From positions 496,001 to 560,000 of the forward strand of contig NZ_JASDDK010000001.1 in assembly GCF_030407435.1 (NCBI RefSeq): DNA of 64,000 bases. Direction: 5' to 3'. The translations under genes and the position numbers were made by a program. The DNA comes from Winogradskyella bathintestinalis. GTDB taxonomy: Bacteria > Bacteroidota > Bacteroidia > Flavobacteriales > Flavobacteriaceae. Within the stretch, counting starts at the first letter, position 1. Each line of letters opens with the position of its first letter. Shown one piece after another: positions 8,392-19,154 of the stretch. Under the pieces are notes generated by a model that worked only from the letters and a program-made list of their open reading frames with translations, had not been told where the DNA came from and did not search any database.

Positions 8392-9381
8392 ATGAAAGTA
8401 GCAATTGTTGGCGCAACCGGTTTAGTAGGAAATGTGATGCTAAAAGTATTAGAGGAGCGTAATTTTCCAATGAATGAATTATTATTAGTAGCTTCTGAAC
8501 GTTCAGTTGGTAAGAAAATAAAATATAAAGGAAAAGATATTGCTGTAATTAGTATTCCAAGTGCTATTGAAGCACGCCCTGATATTGCTCTATTTTCTGC
8601 TGGTGGTGATACATCTTTAGAATGGGCTCCTAAATTTGCTGAAGTTGGCACTACTGTTATCGATAATTCTTCGGCTTGGAGAATGGATGCTACCAAAAAA
8701 TTGATTGTTCCAGAAATTAACGCCAAGCAATTGTCTAAATCAGACAAAATTATTGCCAATCCAAATTGCTCTACAATACAAATGGTAATGGCTTTAGCAC
8801 CACTTCATGCAACTTATAAAATTAAACGTATTGTCGTTTCTACTTATCAATCCGTGTCTGGCACAGGAATTAAAGCTGTTGAGCAAATGGAAAACGAAAT
8901 ATTAGGCAAAAAAGGAGAAATGGCTTATCCGCACCCTATTCACAAAAATGCCATTCCGCATTGCGATGTCTTCGAAGAAAATGGGTATACCAAAGAAGAA
9001 ATGAAATTGGTTAGAGAAACACAAAAAATTCTTGACGATAGTTCTATTGCTGTCACCGCAACGGCTGTTAGAATCCCAACTGCTGGCGGCCATAGTGAAT
9101 CGATTAATGTAGAATTCGCGACTGATTTTGATCTTACTAAAGTAAGGCAATTGCTCGACGAAACCGAGGGTGTAACCCTACAAGATAATTTGGATGTTAA
9201 TGTCTATCCTATGCCTATCTATGCTAACGGTAAAGATGATGTATTTGTTGGACGTATTAGACGAGATGGCTCGCAACCAAACACTTTAAATATGTGGGTT
9301 GTAAGTGATAACCTAAGAAAAGGGGCGGCCACTAATACTGTTCAGATAGCTGAGTACCTCATTAATAATAATTTAATATAA
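8392..9381 (+). CDS. asd: Aspartate-semialdehyde dehydrogenase
   Basis: ATG 8392 gives 329 residues beginning MKVAIVGATGLVGN, the NADP-binding Rossmann motif. A start at 8269 would add an unconserved leader containing the candidate promoter. The catalytic Cys126 is in NPNCSTIQ and the base His234 in AGGHSESINV. It reduces aspartyl phosphate to the semialdehyde for lysine, diaminopimelate, threonine and methionine synthesis. It appears monocistronic. Confidence 0.95.
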   Translation: MKVAIVGATGLVGNVMLKVLEERNFPMNELLLVASERSVGKKIKYKGKDIAVISIPSAIEARPDIALFSAGGDTSLEWAPKFAEVGTTVIDNSSAWRMDATKKLIVPEINAKQLSKSDKIIANPNCSTIQMVMALAPLHATYKIKRIVVSTYQSVSGTGIKAVEQMENEILGKKGEMAYPHPIHKNAIPHCDVFEENGYTKEEMKLVRETQKILDDSSIAVTATAVRIPTAGGHSESINVEFATDFDLTKVRQLLDETEGVTLQDNLDVNVYPMPIYANGKDDVFVGRIRRDGSQPNTLNMWVVSDNLRKGAATNTVQIAEYLINNNLI

Positions 9382-9525
9382 AGCCCTTTAACGTAGTATA
9401 ATATTTTTCAAAATAGTCTTACTTTTCGTATATCGTAACACATTAGTTATTATATGATCGGTAGGGCTATTTTATTTTACTCTTAAGTTTTTTAAGTTTT
9501 GATATTCGTCAAATTACGAAAGTCT

Positions 9526-9533
9526 TATATTTG
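9526..9533 (+). promoter_or_regulatory. Candidate -7 box for the prolyl oligopeptidase gene
   Basis: TATATTTG fits TAnnTTTG, 33 bases before the ATG. A TTG at 9499-9501 could be the -33 element, although its 24-base spacing is slightly long. Confidence 0.4.
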
Positions 9534-9566
9534 GAGTAATGTTATTTTATTTCAAACAAACCAAAT

Positions 9567-11732
9567 ATGAAAAATTTTCTTCTTATTGTATTAGTACTAA
9601 GTATTTTTGTTTCTTGTAAAAACGAAACTGAAACTTTGAAAACAATTACTGTTAATTATCCTGAAACCAATAAAGCTGTCACTACAGATACATTCTTTGG
9701 AAAAACCGTAGACGACCCTTACCGTTGGTTAGAAGACGATCGAAGTAAAGAAACTGAATCATGGGTTAAGTCGCAAAATGAAGTAACCTTCGGATATTTA
9801 GACAACATTCCATACCGTGAAGAGTTAAAAGAACGATTGACCAAACTCTGGAATTACGAAAAAATAGGTGCACCATTTATAGAGGGAGACTACACCTATT
9901 TTTATAAAAATGACGGTTTACAAAACCAATATGTTATTTATCGTTACAAAACAGGTGATGACCCAAGTACGGCATCCGTATTTTTAGATCCCAATACCTT
10001 TAAAAAAGATGGTACGATATCGTTAGGAGGCACCAGTTTTTCAAAAGATGGTAAAACATTAGCATACGCTATTTCTGAAGGAGGGAGTGATTGGAGAAAA
10101 ATTCTAATTATGAATACCGAAACACAAGAAATTGTTGAAGATACGCTAGTTGATATCAAATTTAGTGGTATGTCTTGGTACAAAAATGAAGGCTTCTACT
10201 ACTCTAGCTACGATAAACCAAAAGGTAGCGAACTCTCTGCTAAAACAGATCAGCACAAAGTTTATTATCATAAATTAGGTACAAACCAATCTGAAGATCA
10301 ATTAATTTATGGTGGAACACCTGATGAAAAACACCGTTATATATATGGAAGTGTTACAAACGATGACAACTACTTAGTATTAACACCACGCGTATCAACT
10401 TCAGGTAACAAACTTTATATTAAAGATTTAACAGATCCTAATGCATCTTTTGTAGAAATATTAAATCATACGGATTCAGACTCCAATATTATAGAAAACG
10501 TAGGTTCTACACTTTATATTATGACGAATTTGGATGCTCCAAACCAAAAAATCGTAACGGTAGATGCCACTAATCCTGCTCCTGAAAACTGGGAAGATTT
10601 TATTCCTGAAACAGAAAATGTATTAAATCCATCAACAGGTGGAGGATACTTTTTTGCAAATTATATGGTAGATGCCGTTTCAAAAGTATTGCAATACGAT
10701 TATGATGGAAAATTAGTAAGAGAAGTTAAATTACCTGGTATAGGAAGTGCAGGTGGTTTCGGAGCAAAGAAAGAAGAGAAAGAATTATATTATTCATTTA
10801 CTAATTATGTAACGCCTGGTAGTATCTATAAATTTAATATTGACAATGGGACTTCTGAGCTATACAGAAAACCAAATATTGATTTTAATCCAGAAAATTT
10901 TGAAAGCAAACAGGTCTTTTACACCTCTAAAGATGGTACTAAGGTGCCAATGATTATCACGCATAAAAAAGGTATTAAACTTAACGGTAAAAACCCGACA
11001 ATTCTTTATGGCTATGGAGGTTTTAATGTAAGTTTAACTCCAAGTTTCAGTATTGCCAATGCGGTTTGGATGGAGCAAGGCGGAATTTATGCTGTACCTA
11101 ACCTAAGAGGTGGAGGAGAGTACGGAAAAGCATGGCACGATGCTGGTACAAAGCTTCAAAAGCAGAATGTATTTGATGATTTTATTGCCGCTGCCGAATA
11201 TCTTATAATAGAGAAATATACATCGTCAGATTATTTAGCTATTAGAGGAGGTTCTAATGGAGGTTTATTAGTGGGAGCTACCATGACGCAACGCCCAGAA
11301 TTAATGAAAGTCGCTTTACCTGCCGTTGGAGTTTTAGATATGTTACGCTACCACACCTTTACTGCAGGCGCGGGTTGGGCATACGATTACGGAACAGCAG
11401 AAGACAGCGAAGAAATGTTCGATTACCTTAAAGGTTACTCACCAGTGCATAATGTCAAAGAAGGTGTAGAATACCCTGCCACAATGGTTACTACAGGTGA
11501 TCATGATGATCGTGTAGTACCTGCGCACAGTTTTAAATTCGCTGCCGAATTACAAAGTAAACAATCGGGAAATAATCCAACACTTATCAGAATTGAAACA
11601 GATGCGGGCCATGGAGCAGGAACTCCGGTAAGTAAAACCATTGAACAGTACGCTGATATTTATGGATTTACACTTTACAATATGGGATTTGAGGTGTTAC
11701 CATCTAAAACCGATGAAAAAATAAAGGGATAA
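9567..11732 (+). CDS. Prolyl oligopeptidase family serine peptidase (S9A), lipoprotein
   Basis: 721 residues. The lipoprotein signal has its lipobox Cys at residue 17 (IFVSC), so the enzyme is membrane-anchored in the periplasm or at the outer membrane. The N-terminal part is the S9A seven-bladed propeller and begins with the typical DPYRWLED. The catalytic domain has Ser563 in GGSNGG, Asp in the DHDDRVVP motif, and His682 in AGHGAG. It should cleave small proline-containing peptides. The next gene starts 31 bases later and may be read from the same transcript. Confidence 0.93.
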   Translation: MKNFLLIVLVLSIFVSCKNETETLKTITVNYPETNKAVTTDTFFGKTVDDPYRWLEDDRSKETESWVKSQNEVTFGYLDNIPYREELKERLTKLWNYEKIGAPFIEGDYTYFYKNDGLQNQYVIYRYKTGDDPSTASVFLDPNTFKKDGTISLGGTSFSKDGKTLAYAISEGGSDWRKILIMNTETQEIVEDTLVDIKFSGMSWYKNEGFYYSSYDKPKGSELSAKTDQHKVYYHKLGTNQSEDQLIYGGTPDEKHRYIYGSVTNDDNYLVLTPRVSTSGNKLYIKDLTDPNASFVEILNHTDSDSNIIENVGSTLYIMTNLDAPNQKIVTVDATNPAPENWEDFIPETENVLNPSTGGGYFFANYMVDAVSKVLQYDYDGKLVREVKLPGIGSAGGFGAKKEEKELYYSFTNYVTPGSIYKFNIDNGTSELYRKPNIDFNPENFESKQVFYTSKDGTKVPMIITHKKGIKLNGKNPTILYGYGGFNVSLTPSFSIANAVWMEQGGIYAVPNLRGGGEYGKAWHDAGTKLQKQNVFDDFIAAAEYLIIEKYTSSDYLAIRGGSNGGLLVGATMTQRPELMKVALPAVGVLDMLRYHTFTAGAGWAYDYGTAEDSEEMFDYLKGYSPVHNVKEGVEYPATMVTTGDHDDRVVPAHSFKFAAELQSKQSGNNPTLIRIETDAGHGAGTPVSKTIEQYADIYGFTLYNMGFEVLPSKTDEKIKG

Positions 11733-11763
11733 CATCAGTGAGTAACTAACCAAATCGTATTAT

Positions 11764-13854
11764 TTGTCTTTAAACCAACTTCATAAACAGCTTAGGGAAA
11801 AGAATATAAAGTATCTTTTTACAGATTATTACGATACTGTTGTACATAGACACGTACACCCTAATTATGTGCAACGAATTTGGGCAAAGCTTATGATTAG
11901 GGAATTGGGTTTGTCTATCACCATAGACGAACTCTATTTCATTAGGCAAGAATCAAGCAAGTACCTCGTCTCAAAATTAAATAAAACTACTGACGAAATT
12001 CCTTACCCTATTTTAAAGGGAGAGGTTGCAAATCGTCTTATCAATGCAAATGTCATTTCGTATAATGAAAAAGAAGATTTTATAAATTTATTTGAAGCAA
12101 TTGATGTTAGAGCAGAATCGGATATTCAATATTTAAATCAAGAGGTATTAAATACGTTAAAAAATTTTAAGTCTAATGGCGGAAAAGTGTATTTGATTTC
12201 AGATTTTTATGGCTCTAAAACGCTTTTTGAAAAATTACTTACACATCATGGCATTTTAGATGTGTTTGATGGCATTTACAGTTCGGCAGAATTAAAAAAG
12301 AGTAAACACCATGGTACGGTTTATAACCAAATTGTTTCAGAATTATCCATCGATTCTAAGACAGCCATGATGATAGGCGACAACTTAAGAAGTGATTATA
12401 CAAATGCCATAAAAAATGGTTTGAATGCCTACCATTTACCACATAAAAAATACCTCAACAAAAACAAGCGAAACAATTTTGGCAATGATAAAAAACAGCT
12501 AGAACGTATTATTAATAATGTTTATAAAGCTTGTCAAAAAAACACTTCTATTCCTTACACGGAGTTTATAATACAGTACCATACGTTTGTAGAGCGCCTG
12601 TATGAAACAGCCAAAAGACAAGGCATTAAAGATCTTGTCTTTTTATCTCGTGAAGGTCAATATTTAAAAAAACTATTCGATTCTTATCAAAACTTTGCGC
12701 TTATAAATGAGGGCCGGAGAATAAAAACCCATTATTTAAAAATATCGAGACATGCTGCGTTACAAATGTCTTTGAAAGCTATAGAGGAAGAACCATTTAC
12801 TTTTTTACGATTAAAATATAGTAATCTCGCTGTCGATGATTTTCTGTTAGCACTTAACTGTTCAGATGAATTGAGAGCTCAAATCATTTCAGAACTCAAA
12901 ATTGATGCTCATACTAAAATCGAAGATTTCTTTAATTCTTCAGTTTTTGAAACATTAAAGCGAAATGACAACTTAAAGAATTACTATGAGAAACATAGAA
13001 AAGAAAGTCATAATGCTTTTAAAGCTTATGTCGATTCTTTAAATTTAAACATAGAGGCAAATGGAATTAATTTAGTTGATATTGGTTGGGGAGGCACCAT
13101 GCAAGAAGCTATCTATGAATTTTTTGAACAACAAATTCCTGTTACTGGTTATTATCTAGGGCTTGGCAACATTTATAATATACAACCGAAAACTAAGCGT
13201 TACGGACTTATATCATCTATAATGCCTTATACTGGTTATTATGATCACATATTAATGGCTAACCAACAGCTTTATGAGCAATTTTCTGGCGCAGATCACG
13301 GCAGTGCTTTTGATTACAACTTGAAGACTGATGGCTATGTTATAGAACATCATAAACCTGAAGAAAAATGGTTGTATGATAACCATATAAAAGCACACCA
13401 AGAACAAATGTTTGCTTTGCACATATCATTGTTGAAAAGCTTAGCTCCCATCTGCTATAGTGAAGATACCATGCAAGCCGCGATTTCTAAAACGGCTTTA
13501 AAATCTGGATTGTTTCAGGGCACTAAAAAATTAAAATTTTTAAACACTTTAAGTCATGGGTTTTATCAAAACGTAGGTCACAATAAAGTTGGAATTTCTT
13601 ATGAACCGCCAAAAATTGTGAATCCAGTAAAAATGGGGATACAATTTTTATTAACTCCCGAAAAATTCTTTAGGTATTTAGTGAAATTAAAACCGATGCT
13701 CTATAAAAAAAATAAAATCGTAGCATTTTTTGCGCCAATGTATTTAATTTACCTTTATTTTGGCATCAATAAGTATTTGAGATTTAAAGTCTTAAAGCAC
13801 TTCTTTTTATTAAAGTATAATGTGTTTAATAACGATATGAAACATGGCTTATAA
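11764..13854 (+). CDS. Large HAD-superfamily protein, TTG start, function unknown
   Basis: 696 residues. The start is the TTG at 11764: no ATG or GTG lies in frame between it and the upstream stop at 11743, and homology-like sequence begins at once. Residues 1-230 are a HAD hydrolase: DYYDT near residue 21 is motif I, LISDFYGS is motif II and MIGDNLRSDY is motif IV. Residues about 260-500 contain LVFLSREGQYL, LKISRHAAL and DIGWGGTMQ, a pattern I associate with two-part HAD proteins in polysaccharide and cell-surface gene clusters. The C-terminus (660-696) is hydrophobic and basic, perhaps membrane-associated. No glycosyltransferase genes are adjacent, so its role is open. Confidence 0.7.
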   Translation: MSLNQLHKQLREKNIKYLFTDYYDTVVHRHVHPNYVQRIWAKLMIRELGLSITIDELYFIRQESSKYLVSKLNKTTDEIPYPILKGEVANRLINANVISYNEKEDFINLFEAIDVRAESDIQYLNQEVLNTLKNFKSNGGKVYLISDFYGSKTLFEKLLTHHGILDVFDGIYSSAELKKSKHHGTVYNQIVSELSIDSKTAMMIGDNLRSDYTNAIKNGLNAYHLPHKKYLNKNKRNNFGNDKKQLERIINNVYKACQKNTSIPYTEFIIQYHTFVERLYETAKRQGIKDLVFLSREGQYLKKLFDSYQNFALINEGRRIKTHYLKISRHAALQMSLKAIEEEPFTFLRLKYSNLAVDDFLLALNCSDELRAQIISELKIDAHTKIEDFFNSSVFETLKRNDNLKNYYEKHRKESHNAFKAYVDSLNLNIEANGINLVDIGWGGTMQEAIYEFFEQQIPVTGYYLGLGNIYNIQPKTKRYGLISSIMPYTGYYDHILMANQQLYEQFSGADHGSAFDYNLKTDGYVIEHHKPEEKWLYDNHIKAHQEQMFALHISLLKSLAPICYSEDTMQAAISKTALKSGLFQGTKKLKFLNTLSHGFYQNVGHNKVGISYEPPKIVNPVKMGIQFLLTPEKFFRYLVKLKPMLYKKNKIVAFFAPMYLIYLYFGINKYLRFKVLKHFFLLKYNVFNNDMKHGL

Positions 13855-13963
13855 ATGCTTTAAAAAATTTTAATTATTTGCTATAAAAGATTTTTAATTT
13901 TTTTAAATAAGGTAGGGCTTATACGTACTTAATTGTTTTGTATGTGTACCATAATTACAATAG

Positions 13964-15316
13964 ATGACAAAAAAATACATTCTTTTTTTATATCTCGTCC
14001 TTCTAATGTTGTCTTGCGCTAAAGATGATGGCATATCACCATTGCTTATTGAGACTAACCCAGATGAATTTACACTCACTCAAAATTCAGAAATTGAGAT
14101 TTATATATTTCTAAATGATTTAAACATTCCATCCAAAGGAACTTTAACTTTAAGTCAACCTACAAAAGGAACAGTTTTTATATTAGACAATGATACTCCT
14201 AATAATCCTAGTGACGATAGCATAAAATATACCGCCAATTCAAATGAAATTGGTGAAGATAATTTTACTTATACAATATGTACAATTTCTGGTGATTGCA
14301 TAACAGAAAATGTGTCATTAACAATTGTATCAGCATCAAATATTAATTTAGATCTTGGCAGCATTCCATATGAAACACTTTCAGAATACAACTTTTTTCA
14401 AGGAAACCTTAAGGATTTAAAACCAAACTTTGGGGTGGTTCCTTACGGTTTAAATTCAGTGTTATTCACGGATTATGCTAAAAAGAAACGATTTGTTTGG
14501 ATGCCAAATAATACCAAAGCCACCTATATTAGTGATGACGTATCTTTAAATTTTCCCATTGGCACCGTTTTAATTAAAAGTTTTTATTATGACAATGTGC
14601 TTCCCCATAACAAAACACAACTCATTGAAACCCGTCTAATGATAAGAAAAAACGAGGGTTGGATATTCGCCAATTATATTTGGAACGAAACACAGACGGA
14701 AGCCGCTTTAGATCTTAATGGTCGCTTTGTAAATTTGCAATGGCTAGAAAATGAAGAAGTAAATACCGTTCAATATAGGGTGCCTTCAGAAGCGAAATGT
14801 TTTACTTGTCATAAAATATTGGAAACACCCGAACCTATTGGCCCAAAACCTAGAAATTTAAATTTTGAATATGAAGATGGACCAGAAAACCAACTTAATA
14901 AATTAGTATCTTTGGGTTATCTAGAGAATTCACTACCAGAAACCATTTCGCAATTACCCAATTATAGCGACATTTCGGAACCTTTAGAATCTAGAGTTAG
15001 AGCTTATTTAGAAATAAATTGCGCACACTGTCACTCTGAAGAAACCCATTGTTCTTATAGACCCATGCGTTTTGAATATATTGACACTCAAAATTATGAT
15101 AATATCGGGGTTTGTGTAGATCCCGATACAGAACTTGAAGAAGGACTTGGCCATATCGTCGAGCCAGGAGATGCACGCAATTCGGTTCTGCACTATAGAC
15201 TTAGCTCTAACGAACCCTCAACCAGAATGCCGCTTCTAGGAAGAAGTTTAAGACACAATGAAGGTGTCGCCCTTATCGAAGAATGGATAGATTCATTAAT
15301 CACAGACTGTAACTAA
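13964..15316 (+). CDS. Diheme c-type cytochrome lipoprotein (SO2930-like family)
   Basis: 450 residues. The lipobox ends at Cys18 (LMLSC). Residues about 30-125 look like a beta-sandwich (bacterial Ig/cadherin-like) domain. The rest matches the SO2930-type diheme cytochrome family: VLFTDYAKKKRFVWMP, GTVLIKSFYY, WNETQTEA, PIGPKPRNLN. Two haem c sites are visible, CFTCH at 279-283 and CAHCH at 353-357. It is an extracytoplasmic redox protein; its electron partner is unknown. It ends 11 bases before the CRTAC1-like gene and the two probably form an operon. Confidence 0.8.
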   Translation: MTKKYILFLYLVLLMLSCAKDDGISPLLIETNPDEFTLTQNSEIEIYIFLNDLNIPSKGTLTLSQPTKGTVFILDNDTPNNPSDDSIKYTANSNEIGEDNFTYTICTISGDCITENVSLTIVSASNINLDLGSIPYETLSEYNFFQGNLKDLKPNFGVVPYGLNSVLFTDYAKKKRFVWMPNNTKATYISDDVSLNFPIGTVLIKSFYYDNVLPHNKTQLIETRLMIRKNEGWIFANYIWNETQTEAALDLNGRFVNLQWLENEEVNTVQYRVPSEAKCFTCHKILETPEPIGPKPRNLNFEYEDGPENQLNKLVSLGYLENSLPETISQLPNYSDISEPLESRVRAYLEINCAHCHSEETHCSYRPMRFEYIDTQNYDNIGVCVDPDTELEEGLGHIVEPGDARNSVLHYRLSSNEPSTRMPLLGRSLRHNEGVALIEEWIDSLITDCN

Positions 15317-15327
15317 ATTAAATAATT

Positions 15328-17811
15328 ATGAAAAAAACTTTACTAACCACATTGCTTTTTACGCTGTATGGCTTTATTACTCAAGCACAGGTATTAAATC
15401 AATCCGCAAATTGGCCTAATGAGAACTGGAGTCTTTCAGGTAGTTATGATGCTGCTTTCGTATATGAAGATCCAACAGTGCTAAATGGTTCTTCCTCATT
15501 TTCGTTTAATGATGATGAAGCTGGTGGTACCTCTGACAATAATGTAGCTGCCGAATCGCCTACAATTGATCTTTCTACGGCTTTTAATGCTAATGAAACT
15601 GAAATAATTGTCGTTTTTCAATATGTATATAATATATATCAAACCGAAACTTTTAGACTACAATATTGGGATGCCGATAACAACCAATGGTTAAATTGGG
15701 GAGAGGCAATTGAAGATAGTACCGCCGCCGGATCAGATTTTTGTACAAGACCACGCACAGACTTTACAAGTGATCCTTTATCCATTGCCCAGTTTTCTGG
15801 TAATCAATTACAAAATTTTAAATATCGTTTAGATTACAACGATAATACATCTTATGGCTGGGGATTTTGCATGGATGCTCCCACACTAATTTCTAATGCT
15901 CCACCTGCCTGTCCAAGTATACTCAACTTAACGGTTAGTAATGTAAGTGATAATAGTGCCCAGGCTAATTGGGATATAGGAGATTCTGAAACGTCTTGGG
16001 AAGTTGCCATTATTTTAGCTTCTGCAAATCCTCCTAGTTCTGGAACAATAACTAACAATACCGCATATACATTTTCTAACTTAACCCAAGAAACTAATTA
16101 CCTAATATATGTTAGAGCAGTTTGCGGCGCTGATGGATTTAGTCTTTGGGAATCGATAAGTCTTACTACAGGTACCGATTTATCTGGATATCCAGTAACC
16201 TTCACCGCAAACCCGCTTAGTACGACTGGAAGCTATGACATCGCTTTAGTTGACCTTAATGGAGACTTTTTAGATGATGCTGTTTCTGTTAGTGATACTA
16301 ATATAAATGTTCATTATCAATTAGCTACAGGTGGTTTTAATTCGGTAAATATTACTACTACCCAAGCCGATAATTTACCAACATGGAGTTTAGCTGCGGG
16401 AGATTTTGATAATAACGGGTATAATGATCTCGTATATGGCTCAACTAGTGGAGTAACTTTTATGAAAGCTAACGAAACAGGTACTGGATATACCGAAATA
16501 TCAGGTACTGAAGATATTTTCTCTCAACGGACAAATTTTGTGGATATTAATAACGATGGTAATTTAGATGCATTTGTTTGTCACGATGTTCAAGCAAACG
16601 TATATTATATAAATGATGGTACTGGTAATTTAACGTATTATCAAGGTCGCAGTGAAGGAGTTGTTCCAAATGGATTGGGTTTAATTCCAGGAGGTGGAAA
16701 CTATGGTACGGTTTGGATTGATTATGATAATGATCGTGATATGGATATGTTTATCGCTAAATGTCGTGGTGGCTCCACTCCTATTAACACCAATGAATTG
16801 TGGCGAAATGATGGAAATGGTATATTTGTTAATGTAGCAGATACAGGATGGTATAATGATAATTACCCAATCGATGGACATAACAACACATCAAATTTAG
16901 GAGATATTGTACAAACATGGTCTTCTGCATGGGCAGATTTTGATAATGACGGTGATATGGATGTATATGTTGGTGCAAGTAGTAGCAGCCCTACTAATGG
17001 TACGTCTAAACTTATGCGTAATAATGGAGACGGCACATTTACCGATGTAACAGCTGGTTCTGGAGTTTTAGATGCACAATTGGGCGTAGAAAATGCACCA
17101 GCCGATTTTGATAACGATGGTTACGTTGACATTATATCTAATGGAGATGTTTTGTTCAACAACGGCGATTTTACGTTTACCAATTACGCGTCAAATATGC
17201 CACCAAGCGGTGCTATTGGCGATGCAAATAACGATGGCTTCTTAGATATTTTTCGAAGTGGTACTATTTATTTAAATAATACGAATTCAAATAATTGGTT
17301 AAAAATAAATACGATAGGTACTGATAGTAATATCAATGGCATTGGAGCTCGAGTAGAAATATTAACACCTTCGGGAATACAAATTAGAGAAGTAAGAAGC
17401 GGAGAAGGTTTTGAATTTATGAGTTCGCTAAATACACATTTTGGTATCGGTGCTGACACTACAATTAATAATATTACCATTTATTGGCCATCTGGTGTTG
17501 TCGATTATATTCCGAATCCAGCCATAAATTCAACAATAAATATCATTGAAGGTACTGCGTTAAATGTTGAAGATGAAACTTTAGGAGATGTTTCTATTTA
17601 TCCTAATCCTGTAAAAGAAGAACTTACCATCAAAACCTCAGCCAATGTTATTAATAAAATAGCAACTGTTTTTGATATCAATGGAAAGCGTATACTTAGC
17701 ATGAAACTTAAATCGAATAAAATCGACGTTTCGAAATTAACAAGTGGTGTGTACTTTTTGAGATTAGAATCTGAAGGAAAAACGATGAAACGAAAGTTCA
17801 TAAAGCAATAA
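15328..17811 (+). CDS. Secreted CRTAC1-like protein with FG-GAP/VCBS repeats, ASPIC/UnbV domain and T9SS signal
   Basis: 827 residues. A signal peptide ends near residue 21 (ITQAQ). Then come a beta-sandwich region, a fibronectin type III domain (about 190-285), and a beta-propeller of FG-GAP/VCBS repeats with calcium-binding loops such as DFDNNGYND, DINNDGNLD, DYDNDRDMD and DFDNDGDMD. The ASPIC/UnbV domain (about 650-740) contains GIGARVEI and IYWPSGVV. The C-terminal 75 residues (SIYPNPVKEE onward) are a T9SS type A signal. It is probably a cell-surface adhesive or binding protein. It is coupled to the upstream diheme cytochrome gene. A terminator follows. Confidence 0.88.
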   Translation: MKKTLLTTLLFTLYGFITQAQVLNQSANWPNENWSLSGSYDAAFVYEDPTVLNGSSSFSFNDDEAGGTSDNNVAAESPTIDLSTAFNANETEIIVVFQYVYNIYQTETFRLQYWDADNNQWLNWGEAIEDSTAAGSDFCTRPRTDFTSDPLSIAQFSGNQLQNFKYRLDYNDNTSYGWGFCMDAPTLISNAPPACPSILNLTVSNVSDNSAQANWDIGDSETSWEVAIILASANPPSSGTITNNTAYTFSNLTQETNYLIYVRAVCGADGFSLWESISLTTGTDLSGYPVTFTANPLSTTGSYDIALVDLNGDFLDDAVSVSDTNINVHYQLATGGFNSVNITTTQADNLPTWSLAAGDFDNNGYNDLVYGSTSGVTFMKANETGTGYTEISGTEDIFSQRTNFVDINNDGNLDAFVCHDVQANVYYINDGTGNLTYYQGRSEGVVPNGLGLIPGGGNYGTVWIDYDNDRDMDMFIAKCRGGSTPINTNELWRNDGNGIFVNVADTGWYNDNYPIDGHNNTSNLGDIVQTWSSAWADFDNDGDMDVYVGASSSSPTNGTSKLMRNNGDGTFTDVTAGSGVLDAQLGVENAPADFDNDGYVDIISNGDVLFNNGDFTFTNYASNMPPSGAIGDANNDGFLDIFRSGTIYLNNTNSNNWLKINTIGTDSNINGIGARVEILTPSGIQIREVRSGEGFEFMSSLNTHFGIGADTTINNITIYWPSGVVDYIPNPAINSTINIIEGTALNVEDETLGDVSIYPNPVKEELTIKTSANVINKIATVFDINGKRILSMKLKSNKIDVSKLTSGVYFLRLESEGKTMKRKFIKQ

Positions 17812-17832
17812 TTTAAGTCCTGATAAAGCTGA

Positions 17833-17861
17833 AACCGTTTGAGAAATCAAGCGGTTTTTTT
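17833..17861 (+). terminator. Rho-independent terminator after the CRTAC1-like gene
   Basis: A ten-pair stem (AACCGTTTGA / TCAAGCGGTT, one G-U pair) with a GAAA loop is followed by about seven Ts. It begins 22 bases after the stop. Confidence 0.85.
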
Positions 17862-17909
17862 ATAGTATTTTTGTAATGAAATCATTCTACTCTTTTAAAT
17901 AAGTCTAAT

Positions 17910-18824
17910 ATGTTAGAGGTGAAAAACGTCACTTTCGGGTATTCTAAAACCGAAGTCTTAAAAGCTATTGACTTTAAAGTTGAAGCTGGAGAAAACCTCG
18001 CCATTATAGGAGAAAGTGGTTCAGGCAAAAGCACGCTTCTTAATCTTATTTATGGTAAATACGATCTAAAACAAGGAAACATTTTCTGGAATAACGAAGA
18101 AATTCTGGGACCTAAATTTAATTTGGTTATCGGTTATGATTTTATGAAATACGTAACCCAAGAATTCGACCTAATGCCTTACACTACGGTAGAAGAAAAT
18201 ATTGGCAAATACTTATCGCGTTTTTATCCTGAAGAAAAGCAAAAACGCACCAAGGATTTAATTAAGGTAGTAGAACTTGAAGCTTTTACCAATACTAAAG
18301 TAAAATTTTTAAGTGGTGGTCAGAAACAACGAGTGGCGATCGCAAGAGCACTAGCAAAAGAGCCAGAGATCTTGTTATTAGATGAACCTTTCAGCCATAT
18401 TGATAATTTTAAAAAACAATCCCTGAGACGAAGTGTTTTTAAATATCTCAAAAACCATAAGATCTCTTGTATTGTAGCCACACATAATAAAAATGACGTC
18501 CTTGGTTTTGCTGATCAACTTTTGGTTATTCATCAATCAAAGATTATTGCAAAAGATACACCTCAGCATATTTTTAAAAATCCTAAATTACCCTTAATTG
18601 CATCGTTCTTCGGAGAATTTAATGTTATTGAACCTTACGGGATAGTCTACGCACATCAGCTTCAAATTGTGGTACTATCCGATTTAAAAGCTGTTGTAAC
18701 AAAAACGTATTTCAATGGTAGAAATTGGTTAATAGAGGCTAATTATAAGTCGAAACCAATTTTTATTGAGCATCATCTTAAACTAGAAAAAGATGCTTTA
18801 ATTTACTTTACCATTTCTTCATAA
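17910..18824 (+). CDS. ABC transporter ATP-binding protein
   Basis: 304 residues. Walker A is GESGSGKST at about 34-42, the Q-loop is YVTQEFDLMP, the signature is LSGGQKQRVAIARAL, Walker B is LLLDEPFSHID, and the H-loop is ATHNKND. The C-terminal 80 residues resemble the TOBE-like extension of PotA/FbpC-type ATPases. No permease or binding-protein gene is adjacent, so the substrate and partner are unknown. Confidence 0.85.
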   Translation: MLEVKNVTFGYSKTEVLKAIDFKVEAGENLAIIGESGSGKSTLLNLIYGKYDLKQGNIFWNNEEILGPKFNLVIGYDFMKYVTQEFDLMPYTTVEENIGKYLSRFYPEEKQKRTKDLIKVVELEAFTNTKVKFLSGGQKQRVAIARALAKEPEILLLDEPFSHIDNFKKQSLRRSVFKYLKNHKISCIVATHNKNDVLGFADQLLVIHQSKIIAKDTPQHIFKNPKLPLIASFFGEFNVIEPYGIVYAHQLQIVVLSDLKAVVTKTYFNGRNWLIEANYKSKPIFIEHHLKLEKDALIYFTISS

Positions 18825-18910
18825 TTTTTTATCGAAAATTTTAATCTTTTAAGCATTCTATTACACAATATTAGCGGTTTTAATACGTCATTACGCTCAC
18901 TAATAAATCA

Positions 18911-19090
18911 ATGTTGACCGATTTGGGCAAAGCCGATGTAAAAACCATTTTAGATGCCGATTATCCTAATAGTAAAAACCACATCTTTTTTTTAATAAAT
19001 TCAAAAAACAACATATTAATAACACAACATGGTTCAAGTGGTTCTAGTGCAAAACTATACACCATGTATAAAAATTGGTGTCAACAATAA
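18911..19090 (+). CDS. Small hypothetical ORF (59 aa), possibly a gene remnant
   Basis: An ATG at 18911 opens 59 residues starting MLTDLGKADVKTILDADY and ending MYKNWCQQ. The composition looks protein-like (mixed hydrophobic and charged residues, no low complexity). There is no recognisable domain. It could be a small stand-alone protein or the tail of a decayed gene; the frame is open for only nine more codons upstream. Convergent with the phosphopantetheinyl transferase gene. Confidence 0.35.
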   Translation: MLTDLGKADVKTILDADYPNSKNHIFFLINSKNNILITQHGSSGSSAKLYTMYKNWCQQ

Positions 19091-19154
19091 TTATTCTAAA
19101 AGTAAATTAATTTACCAGGCTTGTTAGTGCTGACCTGCAACATTTCTAACCAAT

